The notes: a model not told the origin generated them from the sequence alone. 64,000 bases of DNA from Bugulina stolonifera (GCA_935421135.1 OW285187.1:17980429-18044428), one strand, 5' to 3'; shown: positions 44,081-57,062, numbered from the stretch's first letter. Program-made: numbers and translations.

Positions 44081-45163
44081 CTAAATGTTGCAACGGTGAT
44101 TATAAACAGACCCATATAATATATCATCTGCAAAGAGGCTGATTTCACAATCGACACCGTTTACTGTGTCATGTATGTAGAGCAAAAATAAAGTTGGGCC
44201 GAGTACAGAACCCTGAGGGACACCAGACGTTGCCGGGAGGTCAGTTGAGAATGCACCATCAACAACTACACGTTGCTTCCTGTTGAGTAAGAAGTTGTAG
44301 ATCCAAGCGATGATAAAGGGGTCAAGATCTTTGACTGACAATATTTTACTCATCAGGAGAGCATGGGGAACCTTGTCAAAGGCTTTGCTGAAGTCCGTGA
44401 CCACAGCATGGGTGTTTTTTCCAGACTCATGTGATTTGGCAATGTCATGAAATGTGTTGCATAGCTGTGTCTCACAGGTCAGTCCTTTGCGGAAACCGTG
44501 TTGTTGATTGGACATATTAGATTATCTTCAATTTTTGCGTTTAGGTTATGTAAAATAATGTGTTCTAGTAATTTTTAAGGGATACTTGTCAGGAATCTCG
44601 GTCTGTAATTGGCTGGAAAGTCAATAGGAACCTTTTTGTGAACAGGAGTTATGTTGGCAGTTTTCCACAAATTTGCTAAGCAACTAGTTGTTACTGATTT
44701 GTTGTATATTACAGTCAGACATCTGGAAATAGTGACTACATCAACACAGAGATCTTCTTTTCTCAGGCCATCCGATCCTGGGGATTTTCCTTTCTTTAGC
44801 GAACTAAGAAGCCTCATGACACCTTCATCTGTTATGTCAAAACTTGGGACACCCATAGGGGTTGATGACATTTGAGTTAGTTGGTTTGTTCTACAGAATT
44901 GGCTGTAGAAGAGTTCGTTGAGCAGAGTAGCACGTTCATGGGGAACCTCAGTGATAGTGTTGTCCGGTTTACACAATGTGGTTGTTCTAGTCGTGGTCTG
45001 CTGTGCTTGCTTCAGGTGTCTAAAGAAAGATTTACTGTTTCCATCTTCTAGGGGCACCACAACACTGTCCATTAGGTGGTTGTTTTTCACTTCCCTTAGG
45101 AATATTTTCGCATCCCGTCTCTCTTTGTAATGGCGCTGTTTGTAGAATAGATCATTTGTTCTT
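44081..45163 (-). pseudogene. LINE reverse transcriptase part of ORF2
   Basis: Conserved blocks on the minus strand are KGKSPGSDGLRKEDL, NITPVHKK, ANYRPRFLTS, QQHGFRKGLTCETQL, VVTDFSKAFDKVPH, GVPQGSVLGPTLF and SLFADDILYG. A frameshift lies near 44520-44580. Both catalytic motifs (DFSKAFD and FADD) are intact, but the sequence ends about 10 residues after FADD. Confidence 0.85.
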
Positions 45164-45167
45164 TTAA

Positions 45168-45727
45168 ACCACTACTGTCACACCATTCAATATTTGCAAA
45201 TAATCTTATTCATCCTTTTTCAGTAAGATTGATGTGCTGTTTGTGTTTGGTAACCTAGCAGCTGCCAAGAAAGCCCTATTTGAATATTGGCTGATTTCAC
45301 CTTCAATCAACCTATGTTGGGAATTTTGGAAGCACTCAAGCAGTTAATATAAAACTATGCTACAGAGATAGCCATAGGGCCTTGCAACTCATTGCATTGT
45401 TATTGAGGGCATGACTCTAACTTACTTGTTCATCACTGTGCACAAGAGTTATTTATAGAATGACAGTTAGTGTTGACTCAATAAGATTACTGGGCTATTT
45501 GATGCTAGTAGCTTACCTATGTACATAAGTTACAGGTATAGACTTGGGACAGGCATAGCCATAGGAACTTAACAGGTCTCAATGCTGACTGGTGGTCATA
45601 ATAGCCAATATTCAAATGAGTTTATCTTAGCTGCCACCAGGTATTCAAAGACAACCAGCACATCAATCTTCATAAAATACGATGGACAGTATTATTTGCA
45701 AATATTGAATGGTGAGACAGTAGTGGT
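45168..45727. mobile_element. TTAA-duplicating MITE (piggyBac-like) inside LINE ORF2
   Basis: Inverted termini ACCACTACTGTCACACCATT and ACCACTACTGTCTCACCATT extend over about 35 bp. TTAA is duplicated at 45164-45167 and 45728-45731. Removing the element and one TTAA joins the LINE reading frame exactly (HNIF then KRTND), which confirms the boundaries. It is 560 bp and non-coding. TTAA sites are used by piggyBac- and Kolobok-type transposases. Confidence 0.88.
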
Positions 45728-45731
45728 TTAA

Positions 45732-46658
45732 AGATATTATGTTTTTCGACCATCTTTTTAGCAGCTCTGGTGAACCACATCGGCTCTCCCTTTGGTCTCG
45801 GTCTGACAATTTTGGTTGGTACAGTGTTTTTGACTACTTTCTGAAGGTTTTCAACAAAAGTATCCCACATACTCATGACATCAGGTAACCTGCGTAATTA
45901 GTTGACAACTGGTTCCATTTGATTACGAAATTCTGCCAGGTCTACCTTGTCATACATACGAATGTTCTTGGGAGCATCGTCCTTGGTAGTGTCATAGCGG
46001 TCATATTTTAAACGAAGGTTTGCTGTACCTAGAGAGTGGTCATCCAATCCTGGAGCTATTATGTCGCACGATTGTACTAAGTTGTGAGAAGTGGCGCAAA
46101 GGAGGTCAAGAGTGTTCCCGAGGATGTGTGTCGCTTCGTAAACAAATTGGTGTAGGCCTAAGCAAAAGTTATCCATGATGTCAAGGAATTCTTGGTGCAT
46201 AAGTCTATCACTACAGATTTGCTTTGTGCACATGTTTGGCCAGTCTATACCAGGTAGGTTCATGTCACCTACTAGGGCTAATTGCTTCTGTGGGTATTTC
46301 TCCACTAAGTTACCCAGGATAGTTCGAAGTGAGCATAGATCTTTAGTTTGGGGTGGTTTGTAGTAGCAGCCAAGTGTTATATCGTTTATGAGTATGAAGA
46401 TGAGCTCATTGTTTTTAGTATCTATGTCTAGATAACTATGTTTTCTCTCTGAGTATATCGCGATCAGGACTCCTCTATGGGTAGTGCGATCTTTTCTGTA
46501 GATGACTTTGTTCCCATCATCCAAAATTTATCGACTTTGCTAAGATTGTAAAGATGTGTTTCAGTTATACAGAAGATGTCATAGTAGTGAGAAAGGCTTG
46601 AGATTTTGGTGGTTTTTCCTTTGATTGATCTGGCGTTTGCTGAGAGTAGTTTTAACAA
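45732..46658 (-). pseudogene. LINE endonuclease (APE-type) part of ORF2
   Basis: Starts LLSANARSIKGK and includes DIFCITETHL (catalytic Glu context), LALVGDMNLPGIDW (GDFN-like block) and IIAPGLDDHSLG (SDHxx-like block, Asp-His pair). This exonuclease/endonuclease/phosphatase fold nicks target DNA to prime reverse transcription. Frameshifts at about 46500 and 45890 interrupt it. Confidence 0.8.
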
Positions 46659-46733
46659 TCTGACTCCAGCCTGGCCGGTTTTATAAAGACCCGTTCCCCC
46701 ATTTCCCCTTTCATTTCTTGTATCCGCATGTTC

Positions 46734-47571
46734 CTAATGCTTTATTCTCTGCCTTAGTTTGTATTCCTGGTTTCTTGTTTCTTGGCACACATCGAGCTTG
46801 CAGAAAACTCCCTCTCGTGGGCCAGAGTTGATTCTTTTGATGAACTCCCATTTTGTACTTTCACACTTGAAGGTAATCTTTATTGGTCTGTGCCTGTCTT
46901 CGGTCCTTTTCCCAAGTCTGACAGTATGGATTTCTGACAGATCAATGTGTTTAAAGCACTCTTTTTGAAGATATTTGGCTACAACTTCTTCTGCGGTAGA
47001 TATGGTTTCATCTTTCAGACCGTCCAAAATAGCGTTCATCTTCCTGTTTTCATTTTCAGATTGTTGTAGCTGTTTGTTTTGGATTGAATTGGCAGAGGTG
47101 GAGATCTCAATAGATTTCTTTACAACACTAGAGTTGGACTTGATTCCATCAGCATAGGACCTCGCAATCTCTTGGAGTTTGTTGTCATTACACCCACTTT
47201 GTTCAGTGATTAGTTGTTCTAGACGCTTGACAGAGGATTCAATAACGTTTAGTTTCACCTTGAAGACACTGTCTGCCCCGCTAATAGAATGATCATCTAT
47301 TGCTTGTTTTTGAGTCTGACAAGCAACTTCCACAGTACCAACGTGCACCTTTTTTTTCAAGCTTGCAGATTGTTGAAGCCTCTTGACTAGTTAGGCTTTG
47401 GCTGAAAGCGTGATACCATGAAGTGTAGGAATTACACTGGATCATCATTTGGTCAACTTTTTGTTTTGTTCCACGAGATGAGGTAGCAAAACATTCTATG
47501 CTGTCACAAGTAGCGCAGGCTTCAGATGTCTTGCCATTTGTTTGCTTCTGTGCATCTTCCATTTCTGGCAT
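46734..47571 (-). pseudogene. LINE ORF1 with PHD-like finger
   Basis: The first frame (47571-47293) has CATCDSIEC, CNSYTSWYHAF and WYCGSC, a PHD-like finger with some ligands altered. After a frameshift near 47345 the second frame (47360-46734) has a coiled coil. It also has an RNA-binding-like domain (NAILDGLKDE, IHTVRLGKRTEDRHRPIKI), as in ORF1 proteins that package LINE RNA. Confidence 0.75.
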
Positions 47572-47889
47572 GGCGCTTGTTATGGTTCTCTCGGGAGATA
47601 AGAGGTATGATGATGTTTGAAGGAGAAATAATAGTCCTATTAATATTTAATGAATTTTCTTACAGTTGAAATAATGCTAAACACTGCTGTGGCAGCAAAG
47701 TTTTTATGAACTTACCAATTGAGGAGCGAAAAATTCAGAAAAATGAGCTGGCCGCCATCTTGGCGGATGATATTCTTACCTCAATGAATTTAGGACACTC
47801 TGATTTTGCACAATCTGACTGATCAGAGTCGTTTATTGGGTCTGCGACTGCGAGTTTTTTTACTCCACCATAATGGTATAAAAATAGAG

Positions 47890-48400
47890 GGTCTCTATGT
47901 TTAAGATAAGGGGAAAAACAGTGGTTGTGCGGTTTTCCTACATTTTGCTGTTTTCAATAATTTTCTGATTGAGATTGTAGAGGCACTATCCTTAGATCTC
48001 GTATGGACCTTGGTAAAAAAACTGTTATGATACATATGAAATGCAGCATAGATTGAGGTTGGTTCCCCTCTTTTCGCAGCTCTTGTTAGTAGGTTCACAG
48101 GGGTTTGACATGTGCTGTTGATGATCTCACCGTGTGCAGAGAATAGGGCTTCATGTTTGTCTTCTTTTGAGAGAATTCTCATTAAAAGAGAGAGTCTGTG
48201 ATTCTTTGTCCTGCCTTTTAATGTTTGTAGTCTAAGATCAGTACGTCCTTTTGAGACACCATGCTTTCCTTAGATGTTCTTTACAAATCTAATGGCTTTG
48301 TTTTGTACATGTTCCACCTCATTGCTTGTAGTAGTTTTTGCTGGGTCCCACAGGACATCAGCAGCCTCAAGAATGGGACTGCAGAGGCTTGGAAATCAGT
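47890..48400 (-). pseudogene. LINE reverse transcriptase C-terminal fragment
   Basis: Minus-strand translation with one internal stop gives VLWDPAKTTT, EVEHVQNKAIRFVKNI, RTDLRLQTLKGRTKNHRL and LLTRAAKRGEP. This is the post-RT region of CR1/Jockey-type LINEs. It lies just upstream (in minus orientation) of the LINE at 44081-47571, in the same direction. Confidence 0.75.
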
Positions 48401-49938
48401 TTTATGTAGATGCTATGCTTATATACTAAACAACAACTAAACTAAATCACAAAAATGAGACAACTGTTGAAAACAATTTGATTAAATATAAATATTAGAG
48501 TTATGTACACATGCACAATATGAATATATTATGTGGTAGCTGGCAACTCTAAATGAATGTATCAAACTAGAGTAAAATGAGACTGGACAAGGGTATTAGC
48601 TTAATGCCAGTCAGGGGCGCTTTGAGAAAATTGGCAAAGGGATGGCAAAATCAACAGGCCGAAGCCACAACACATATTTCAGTGCCCAAAGCTGCATTCA
48701 GAGCTTATCTATTAAAACAAAACTGTGGTTTTTCAACAAGATCTTTTTTGGATGTTGGTCAAAAAATATTGCTAACGTGGATGAGTAATCTATGTCAGCC
48801 ATAGTAATCGCCAGACATTGAACTATGCAAGCCTCAGTGCCTTATCAATATATTTTAGACAACAGAGTGCATTCAGTTAATTCTTCCTAGTGGAGCTAAG
48901 GAACTGCTAGCCACAATAAATTCTAACCTAGGCAATAGGCTGATCATTATTTTAGGATTTGCCCTAGCCTGTTCTAGTGTCCTGAGGAGTTTCCCTCTCT
49001 TTGCTGTAGACAATCTAGGTTCACCGATAGTATAGGAAGGGCAATTTTTGGAATGCTTGGACTCAGGCTAGAGCTGGCCAAGGTCAGATTATATCATGCA
49101 TTCTAGACAGACAGATTAGATATGGGCTAAAGTATATTGTTTAATCAGTTTAGCTAGGTAATTCAGTCTACATACGTTCAAGCACTGATTACAAATAAAA
49201 GTGCTATCACTGCAGTATATTTGTAGGCTAGTATTTATTGCAATACAAAACCATGTTTAGCACAACTTTCAGGTCTTTACTAATTACGAGAAATGAAGAG
49301 CAAGTGTAGCATTACCACCGACATAATATACATGTATGTAAATCTATCCAGACCCTGCAAAGACTAATGAGTATTCAAATATAAGATAAGTCTATATCAT
49401 ATTCAAAACCGAAAGAGACCAAGACAAGTGGTTACAAGTAGGTTATCCAACCATGGTATGGTTTAGCTTTACTGTTGAGAAGCCGGATTCTGAAGAGACA
49501 ATCGCCTGTTTTTCTTTTAAACCAAGTTATCGACCAATTTTTTACTGTTTAGTCTGCTCATTAGGTCTTTTGCGCTTGTATCCAAGTACGAAAGCATTTA
49601 ATGATGATTGTGAAAGTGTTGAACGTAGATTGTTTTTAATATATTTAATCTAAGAGTTGGCATGTTCGCTAGTCGCACTAGTGACAGGTATAGATGAGCA
49701 ATGTTCTGCTAAAGACTTAGCTTAATAGCTTTAGTGTAAGCTGAGCTCAAGCTCTCTACCTCAAAAGCTTTGTCAGATGATGACCACCTACAGTACCAGA
49801 TGCACAGCTCCTGGTTCGAAGCACTAGAGTGTGGCTGATAATATGCTTTGTGAAAATAATCTTTAGCCTACGGGATGGTTGGCTCCTAAAGTTTGCTGGC
49901 CAGCTAATTGGGGTATACACAGCTCAGTACCATCCATT
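48401..49938. other. Intergenic spacer, nothing recognised
   Basis: Open frames at 48577-48804 and 49453-49653 have no recognisable domain. No repeat boundaries were identified. Confidence 0.4.
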
Positions 49939-50193
49939 TCACACATGATAAAGCAAATCTCTTGATAACAATTTAGCGTGACAGGTATAAGTTTGGAAAT
50001 GTAAATGTAGTTCAAAAAATATTTCCCAATTGTGTTTACCTTGCAGCTGCTGGCTCAGTTGCTTGGTATAGCCCAGCATCCGTTCAGAAACGAGGAACGC
50101 TGTGATGAAACCATGGGAGCCCAAAAAGTTCAGAAGCCCATTTACCTCGCTAACTGTATTGGTGTCAAATCCCTCACCAGCCATCACTTCCAA
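49939..50193 (-). pseudogene. hAT transposase fragment
   Basis: The frame encodes EVNGLLNFLGSHGFITAFL followed by MLGYTKQLSQQLQGK, resembling the alpha-helical segment of ZMYM1/DUF4371-like hAT transposases before the C-terminal dimerisation domain. Only about 85 codons remain. The neighbouring frames are closed. Confidence 0.5.
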
Positions 50194-50199
50194 TGCAGA

Positions 50200-51170
50200 T
50201 ACTATGTATGGGTATTAGCTGTCTAATCTTGATAAATGTAGAGTGCCTCTCTACCCAGCTAGTGGTACACAGAAGCTTTATCGAAGTAATATCCTATGTC
50301 GCAGAAGCTGCATATTCTGATGGCAAACTGACTTCATCACTGGGCTGGCTAAGGATCTGGGTGATGTTATCGACAGGATTTGATGTTCCTAATGAATGGA
50401 CATACAAATCCATTACTGGGGTTACAAAAATTTACAATCTAATAACTCATGCTTGCCAGCAAAGGGATGTATGTATACGATGGTGTAGGTGTGCATGCAG
50501 AGGGATATATGAATCGCACTGACTGTCCTGATAACCTATAGATCTGCTGAGCAAGCTGTAAACCTATGTACTGTTTCGACAAGAAGAACATCTAACAACT
50601 TATAGCAATATTGGGAGACAGGTTAGTAGTGACAGACTGCATTTCTTTTTTGCAAAGTTGAAGCTGCAGGAAGCCTTTTAGTACTACTACTAGTAATCTT
50701 TACAGATAGAATGCAGCAAATTCGCCATAGAACTCTGAATCCAGGGTGATGGATGGTAGTTTTATCTATGATACTCACTATGATTGAGAGAAGAGATCAA
50801 GTTGGCAAAAGTCTAACTTAAGCGAATGGGTGTCATGGGTGACACAACTTTCAATTTTAGATTGTGCACAAAAGCTATTGCTGGTTGCCCTGACAACCAA
50901 CAGGACTAAATACAATGTAGTACATAAGCTGTTTTGACTTCCCATTAGTCCAAAGGAGGGTCACACGACTCTTGTGACAAGAGCTAGAAATGCCCTTGAT
51001 GCTATCGCACGTTATTGTTAATTAATAGTGAATAGTTAGACATTGTAGTGATAAGATACGCATAATGTCAGGTAGGATTTTTTAATTACTCAGCCGATGC
51101 TGAAGAGTGTTTTTGGTTATAGACCTTCGCTGCTTGTTTAAGTTTTTGAAGAAGCTGAGGATTAAACTTA
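50200..51170. other. Spacer between hAT transposase relics
   Basis: A 109-codon plus-strand frame (50193-50522) has no recognisable family. It is probably decayed transposon DNA. Confidence 0.35.
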
Positions 51171-51173
51171 GTG

Positions 51174-52860
51174 TCAATACAGCATGTAGAGCAATTCATT
51201 TTCACTCAAAGTGCAGAGATCAGCCCTTTGATAAGTGTATATTTTCTTAAGCATAGAGAAAATTCTGTCTGACTGGGCTTTACTGTGAGGACTGCACAAT
51301 AATGCGTTCATCAGAGGAGCTAGGTAGGGGTACTGATCTTCAGCGCTCTCCCAATACTTTACCATGTCAGAACTGCTTACCTAAGCTTCTGCTTCTTCAT
51401 CTTCAAGGAGGAATTGAGTCCAGTCAGTATGGACACCATCTAATGAATCAGAATATTCATACATAAGTTTGGTAGCAAGCTAAGCTGGCTTAGGTTTTTG
51501 GGATGAGCAGGTACTACCATTTGGAGTGTTGGTCTAACATAGGGAATATTCTTTCCTCCCTTTTCGAGAGATATAATTTGTTATGAGTGCATCAGGAATG
51601 TTCTCCGCTGGCTCCCAAGTCCTATCTTTATAACCTTTCCACTTGACATTGAAATATCGGATACCCTTCTTTACAAACGAACCTAGTAAACACCCTAAGC
51701 CGAATTATGTGTGTTATTGATATTGTTAGTGTTCTGTCTTAGAGGTAAGACAGATATAGTGGCTCCTGCTACCTGTATTTCTCGAGCAACGAGCTGCTGG
51801 TGAAGTAAGTGGGCACTCTGTATGTTCTCACTACTGGACGGCTTTGGCAACCTGCCTTAGATTTTTAGCATCATGGAAAATTTCTTGCTTATCTCTGGCA
51901 TGTAGTTGATTAGTCAAAAAATCCAAGTAAATGAAAGTGCCACTGGGTAACATGTGACAAATGTCCTGAAACGTTGCAAATTTAAGACAATCTTAGCCTA
52001 TTTTTTGGTAAATCTACTTCTTGTACGTAGATAATCATCAGCATTCAGTGTATGTGAGACTGAGTGTTTGTTAACCTTCAATGCTAAGATTCTGTTTATA
52101 GTGTCTTACTTGAGACTGTTTCACTTTAGGGTATGTACAGCTTTTAATAGGCTAAATGACAAAGTGACAAAGGTTCTTTCCCAGGTGTTGTGAAGAATAA
52201 ATTCTTTTTTAAAATGCCTGTTGTAGTTGTTCACTGGCTTGTGTACCTCTTAAAGAGACTGCAGCAGAGGCAGTGATTTTGGGTTACTCAGAATCTAGAC
52301 ACCTATTATCAGTCTACAAAGTGGCCTTAAAGGCTCCATAATGTTGAATTAGGCCAGTCGTACCTGGACGCATGAATAGCACTGGGTAGGTCCGTGCCTG
52401 AGAATTGCTATGTATTTTACATTTGGAAAATCGACAAAGTAAGTTTTCAGCTCTTCAGGTCGTTTGGCGATTTTGTTAAAGTGATAATTGGTCAGTGAGT
52501 GGCTCGTTAACTTTTAATGGGAAGTTTTTCTCCACTTCTTTTATACATAAGTTGATGAAACTCGCAATGCAACCGAAATCTCAACACTTGAGCTCTTTCG
52601 TTTAATCAGGTTTACTACACCAGCATCTTTCTCATTCATCACACAGTTGTCAGATTTGAGGCTTATGAGGTTATCCCATGGAATACCGTCATTTGTAAGC
52701 AACGAGTCAATCTTGTTGAAAATATAGTTGACTGAGCCTGCATTACACTCAATTAGCCACACAAAGTAACAAAGATTTTGTCTGCTCTGTTTTCGTTGGA
52801 CTCTTATGGTTGTTGATTCTTCTTATTTGCTCCATCTACCAGATATGGTTCACCAAGGCA
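51174..52860 (-). pseudogene. Degenerate hAT transposase
   Basis: Minus-strand pieces in the right order. About 52860-52541 has IFNKIDSLL and GIPWDNLISLKSDNC followed by KDAGVVNLIKRK, a hAT catalytic-core region. Around 52460-52330 is NVKYIAILRHGPTQC, like the ILRHCPTRW block. 51365-51174 has WESAEDQYPYLAPLMNALL then SDRIFSMLK, the C-terminal dimerisation domain. Stops and frameshifts separate them. No terminal repeats were matched to it. Confidence 0.7.
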
Positions 52861-53939
52861 ACTTCCCATGTGACTTGCTTTAGTTGCCCCATGCGTTGTA
52901 CTTTGGGAATCTCGCTGTCTGGAAAACATCTTTCAGAACCTGGGAGGAATATACAGCAAAAGTTTTACATTTTACCATTGCAAAAATAGACAATGTTTTA
53001 AATGAATATCAGCCAATTGCATTGCAGGATGACATTACCTTCTATAATGCTAAACAATTCTGGTTTTGTGAGATTTAGTTTTAATTGTACCTAGCAAGTT
53101 GAAATTATATTACAGGTGTTCGCTCGTTTCCAAAGGTAATAATATTTAATGTGCTTGCTAGCATCACGTCGCCAAATTTACTATCCCTTATACCGACAAC
53201 TTGATTTTCAATCGAAATAGTTTTGACCCTTCGAAAGACACAACCACTTATCTGAAAAAAATTGCCCTCAGTGAATAAAACAAGAGCAGATCTCACCTTT
53301 CTAAATGCAGACAACCATGTTGACCTGGCTATATTATGTTATAATATGAACAGCAGAAATTCAATCTCTTCAAATAAACACTGTACAACACTAATTCACC
53401 TGAAAAAGAACTATTCACACATTATCGACAAAAAATATTTTTGAAGCTGATTAGCAAAGCCTGGTTTAATTGTAATCTAAATATATATGAATTTGTCTAA
53501 AGCTATTGTTTGTGGGCTGTGGCTGTAATTTTGCATGTATGTTTTTGATTAGAATTTGATAACTAATGGTGACCCCAAAATTTGTCCCGAGCTAGAAACC
53601 CCACCTCACCCACTGATTAAAGAAACCTGAGTTCTATGGAGCTCCATCTTCTTCCCCCTTCTTTTTTACTAAACAATACTTGGTTAAGTCAGACTTACAA
53701 ATACTGCTTAGCTTAGTTTTCCTGCTTCATTTAACGAACGTGTGAAAGGACGAGTCATGGTAAAGTTACTAGAACTGCTTGTTTACGCTATTAAAAAGGA
53801 TTTCACTCATTTTTCTTCACAAAGTAGGTTGTATAACCAGGCCAAGTCCCAAATTGCACCTCACATTAAGTCTTGACTGACCTCTATGGCCATAGACCAT
53901 TAACTGCATTGGCAATATAGTCACTATATCATAGCGAAT
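52861..53939. other. Spacer, nothing recognised
   Basis: Small frames on both strands, none with a recognisable domain. Possibly flanking DNA of the decayed hAT element. Confidence 0.35.
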
Positions 53940-54660
53940 GTGTGTAGAATTTGAATCTGAGAATTCAGCCTTTTAATCCCAAAAAGACGAAGTTTTTATT
54001 GTAGAAATGGAATCTACAGGTGTGAATTGTATATATAGCAACATTTTTACCAGTGATTTTCACTACTAAGTCAATTAGATTTAGCCTTGGATAACGCCCC
54101 AAAACGCCAACTCAGACAACGGCCATATAGCTTGTTTTGGAGAGTGGTTTTTTGTTCTCAAAAATTCATTTATCCTTGTGTTGAGCACCTTTAATACTTA
54201 GTTATTGTATGTCAACCTGATTTTCATCAAATCCAGCAGTGTCTATTTGGACGATTTTCAGTCAAACTAGCTCCGAGAGGTGTTTTCAGTGACCTCTGAC
54301 CCCCATCATGGTGATCATACAGGTTTGAATCAGTAATGAAACTGAAACACGCGAGTAAAAGTATCTATGTAACAAAATTTACAGCTCTAAGTATCATACA
54401 GTGGCCACAGTAATAATTTGAATGTTCAGGAATTTCAAAAAATTCTATTTGGAGTTGTCCCCACCACATTTTTCTACTTTTCAATGAGCTCTTGCCGGAA
54501 CCACAGGGTTCATATGGAACAAAAATTGCTGATTTCCCACCAACTCAAGGGTGAACTTTCTACCTGTAAATTTTTAAAAGAATCTGATCAGTCCCCATGG
54601 AATGGCCATTCTAGTTTTTCATCACTTGCAGAGTTTCCAGTGAAATTGAACTGAATTGCT
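53940..54660. repeat. Diverged relative of the long-inverted-repeat element
   Basis: AATCTACAGGTGTGAATTGT at about 54009-54030 matches the arms of the 21514-24666 element. Further along, TTTGGAGTTGTCCCC-CCACATTTTTC (54448 onward) matches another arm segment. Only one strand copy is seen, so this is a single arm or a fragment. Confidence 0.5.
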
Positions 54661-54938
54661 TCCATCAAAGAGTCAACCCTGTAATGTCACACTTGAGTAA
54701 AATGTTAGGTTTTGATGCCATAATCCGTGCAATTGCAACAGCAATAGTTAATAACAGTTAGAAACAGAAAAGTTGTTATATAGAAGCATTTTTAGTTACT
54801 GTCTACACCAAATTATCTACATTTTTATAACTACATGACTGTCAAACCAGGTTACTAGGTGTGCATGTCCATTTCTTCGCCTGTAAAAAAGTGTGAATAA
54901 AAAATTTGCACTGATTAAATTCATTATATTTATAATAT

Positions 54939-55666
54939 TGTAATGGTTTTTGGGGGGTTGTGATGTCATCCTAAGATGACCCCTTGTCCAAAATGAAGAA
55001 CCTATGAGCAGTGTTAGGTCTTCTCATTACATGAAAGATGAACAGGTACTGGTAGTCCAATGACTACTCAAGACGACCCATGTAGTCCGGAGTCAATGCT
55101 TGTTTGCTATACTGAGCAAGAGTATGTTCCGACCTAGCAGGAAGCTTGGGAAGGAAGGTCAAAGACCTTGACGACTGGAGCGACCAATACTACGAAGTGA
55201 AGACTCTGTCTAAGTAGTATAGATGTGTCTTTATTGAGATCCAAGCATCAACTGAGACAATGAACATAAAAATAATGTGCTTTATACAGTATAAGAACTT
55301 CCGGAGGAAGTTCTGGTAAAAAGGCCGACATAGTGTCGTAAAAAGCCAATGTAGGGTCGTCCCGAAATTGCACAACAAGATGGCGGCCGGAAGCCCAATG
55401 GCCGACCCAAAACATGTCGGGTACAACAAAAGATGCTTACAAACGTCCAATTCATGTACAAAATGAATATCAAGTATTTCTGAGAGGTCGGCCCTCTTTA
55501 CATGGGTATAAAAAAGACATAATTGCTCAGTAATGCACATTTTTAAGTATATAAGTGACAGTTTACTACACAGACAAGTTAACACAGGCAGATTAATGCA
55601 ATGAATGTTTATAAGTTATAGTGTCATGTAGTGGGGAGGCTGAGTTAGTCACATTTTACCATTACA
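54939..55666 (-). mobile_element. Solo LTR, family B, at ATAT site
   Basis: A 728-bp LTR running TGTAATGG...CCATTACA, with ATAT at 54935-54938 and 55667-55670. A minus-strand poly(A) signal is at 55230-55235. It is homologous to 5721-6484 (shared GATGAACAGGTACT, CTTCCGGAGGAA and AAGATGGCGGCC-like blocks). It sits next to a copia pol relic in the same direction. The clean duplication on both sides and the lack of an adjacent polypurine tract argue that it is a separate solo LTR. Confidence 0.8.
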
Positions 55667-55729
55667 ATATATGGTGTTCCAGTCAGTACACAGACAGCAT
55701 GCATGTGCATGCTCATTTAAATTTTTGCA

Positions 55730-56850
55730 TACATAACCATAGTGGAATTTTTAATTCCGTACGCTTGACACTTTTACCCTTCTTGGTATCTATGGCAATA
55801 GCTTCTGCACAAGTGCTGTCGCAGTTTACTACTTGGTTTAGACTGTGACACACCTGAATAATTGATCAAATGTGTTAGCCAAGCTACTTCTTTCATAGAT
55901 ATGAACAGAGAAGCACATTCTACCTCAGCAGTTAATAGATTAACTGTCGACAGTTGCTTACATAGTCAAGTAGTGGGACCACCTGCACTGAAAAAGACAA
56001 CTCCAATTGTAGAATGCCTATCATGATGATCATTGCCCTAACTAACATCAGCATACCCAATCAATTCGCAATGATTGCCTGATTATTGAGACCAATTTAG
56101 ATAGTGCCCTTTAAATACTTAAGGATACAGTTCAGGGCAGTCAGATGTGTTTCAATAGGGCAACTATTGTCCTTTTGGGAAGGCTCCCACTGCAGAAGAT
56201 ATGTCTGGCCGAGTTGGAAATACCAGGTACAAAAGATTTCCAACAATATCGATAGAAAATCAGTCTGATTTACCGACCTATTGTCATCCTCTTTCAGGAG
56301 ATGCAGATCTATGGCAGCTGAAGTTGAAACTGCATTGCAGGTTTCTAAACCATGCTTTTATTACTTCACTTCTTTGTTAATTGCAAAATATGTTCAGGTT
56401 CCCAGTTGAGCATGGATCCTAGTATGTTAGATCCTAAATCTTTCATTCTAAACCTACCAGGGAGCAACTGTTTCACTGCACTCATTGTTGATTCAGAGCT
56501 GCTAACAATCACCAACATATAGCCCTGCAGCTACTCGTATAATTGTTTTTACAGAATTCTTATCCGGAACATTAATGTACTATAACTACTCATATGATTG
56601 AATCTGCATTTTCTAAAGTCATGAAGTATAGCATTTCAGTGCCTCGGTGCTTGCCCATGGCCCATTAATGCTCTTGTCTAACCTATGGACCAAATTTTTG
56701 AGTCACTATCTATCTAGCCTTCAAATTGTTTCATGGAGATTTATCTTTTTCATGGTCACTGCTGAAGAATGTTGTTATTACATCAATCTGGTGCATGAGT
56801 ATTTTGTGAGATGCAGCATATGACATCACTGTTCTCAATGAGAGATATTT
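55730..56850 (-). pseudogene. Ty1/copia reverse transcriptase and RNase H relic
   Basis: Minus-strand reading with many stops gives, in order, LSLRTVMSYAASHKI, LMHQIDVITTFF (the QMDVKTAFL block), QLLPGRFRMKDLGS (the FxMKDLG block), ALNCILKYLKGTI (RILRYLKGT), ELIGYADVS (GYSDADW) and STVNLLTAEVECASL with EVAWL (STAEAEYIAL, EAIWL). This order and wording are diagnostic of Ty1/copia RT-RNase H. It is heavily decayed and interrupted at its upstream side by simple repeats. Confidence 0.75.
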
Positions 56851-56861
56851 AACTAGTGCTA

Positions 56862-57062
<201 letters not shown>

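Larger units (their letters stand above)
44081..47571 (-). mobile_element. CR1-like LINE with ORF1, endonuclease and RT, 3' end missing
   Basis: Read from 47571 downward: PHD-containing ORF1 (47571-46734), apurinic-type endonuclease (46658-45732), then reverse transcriptase (45163-44081). The order is that of a two-ORF LINE. The copy stops just after the FADD motif and lacks the thumb and 3' UTR. A MITE at 45168-45727 splits ORF2. Several frameshifts make it inactive. Confidence 0.85.

Noticed and set aside
54939..55666. LTR as the 3' LTR of the adjacent copia relic
   Set aside because: ATAT flanks both sides and no polypurine tract adjoins it, and a sister copy exists as a solo LTR at 5721-6484. 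It is therefore treated as an independent solo LTR.
55995..56004. GGAGTTGTCT decamer as a regulatory copy
   Set aside because: Here it falls in the copia RNase H coding block (reading GVVFF), so this occurrence is explained by coding sequence.
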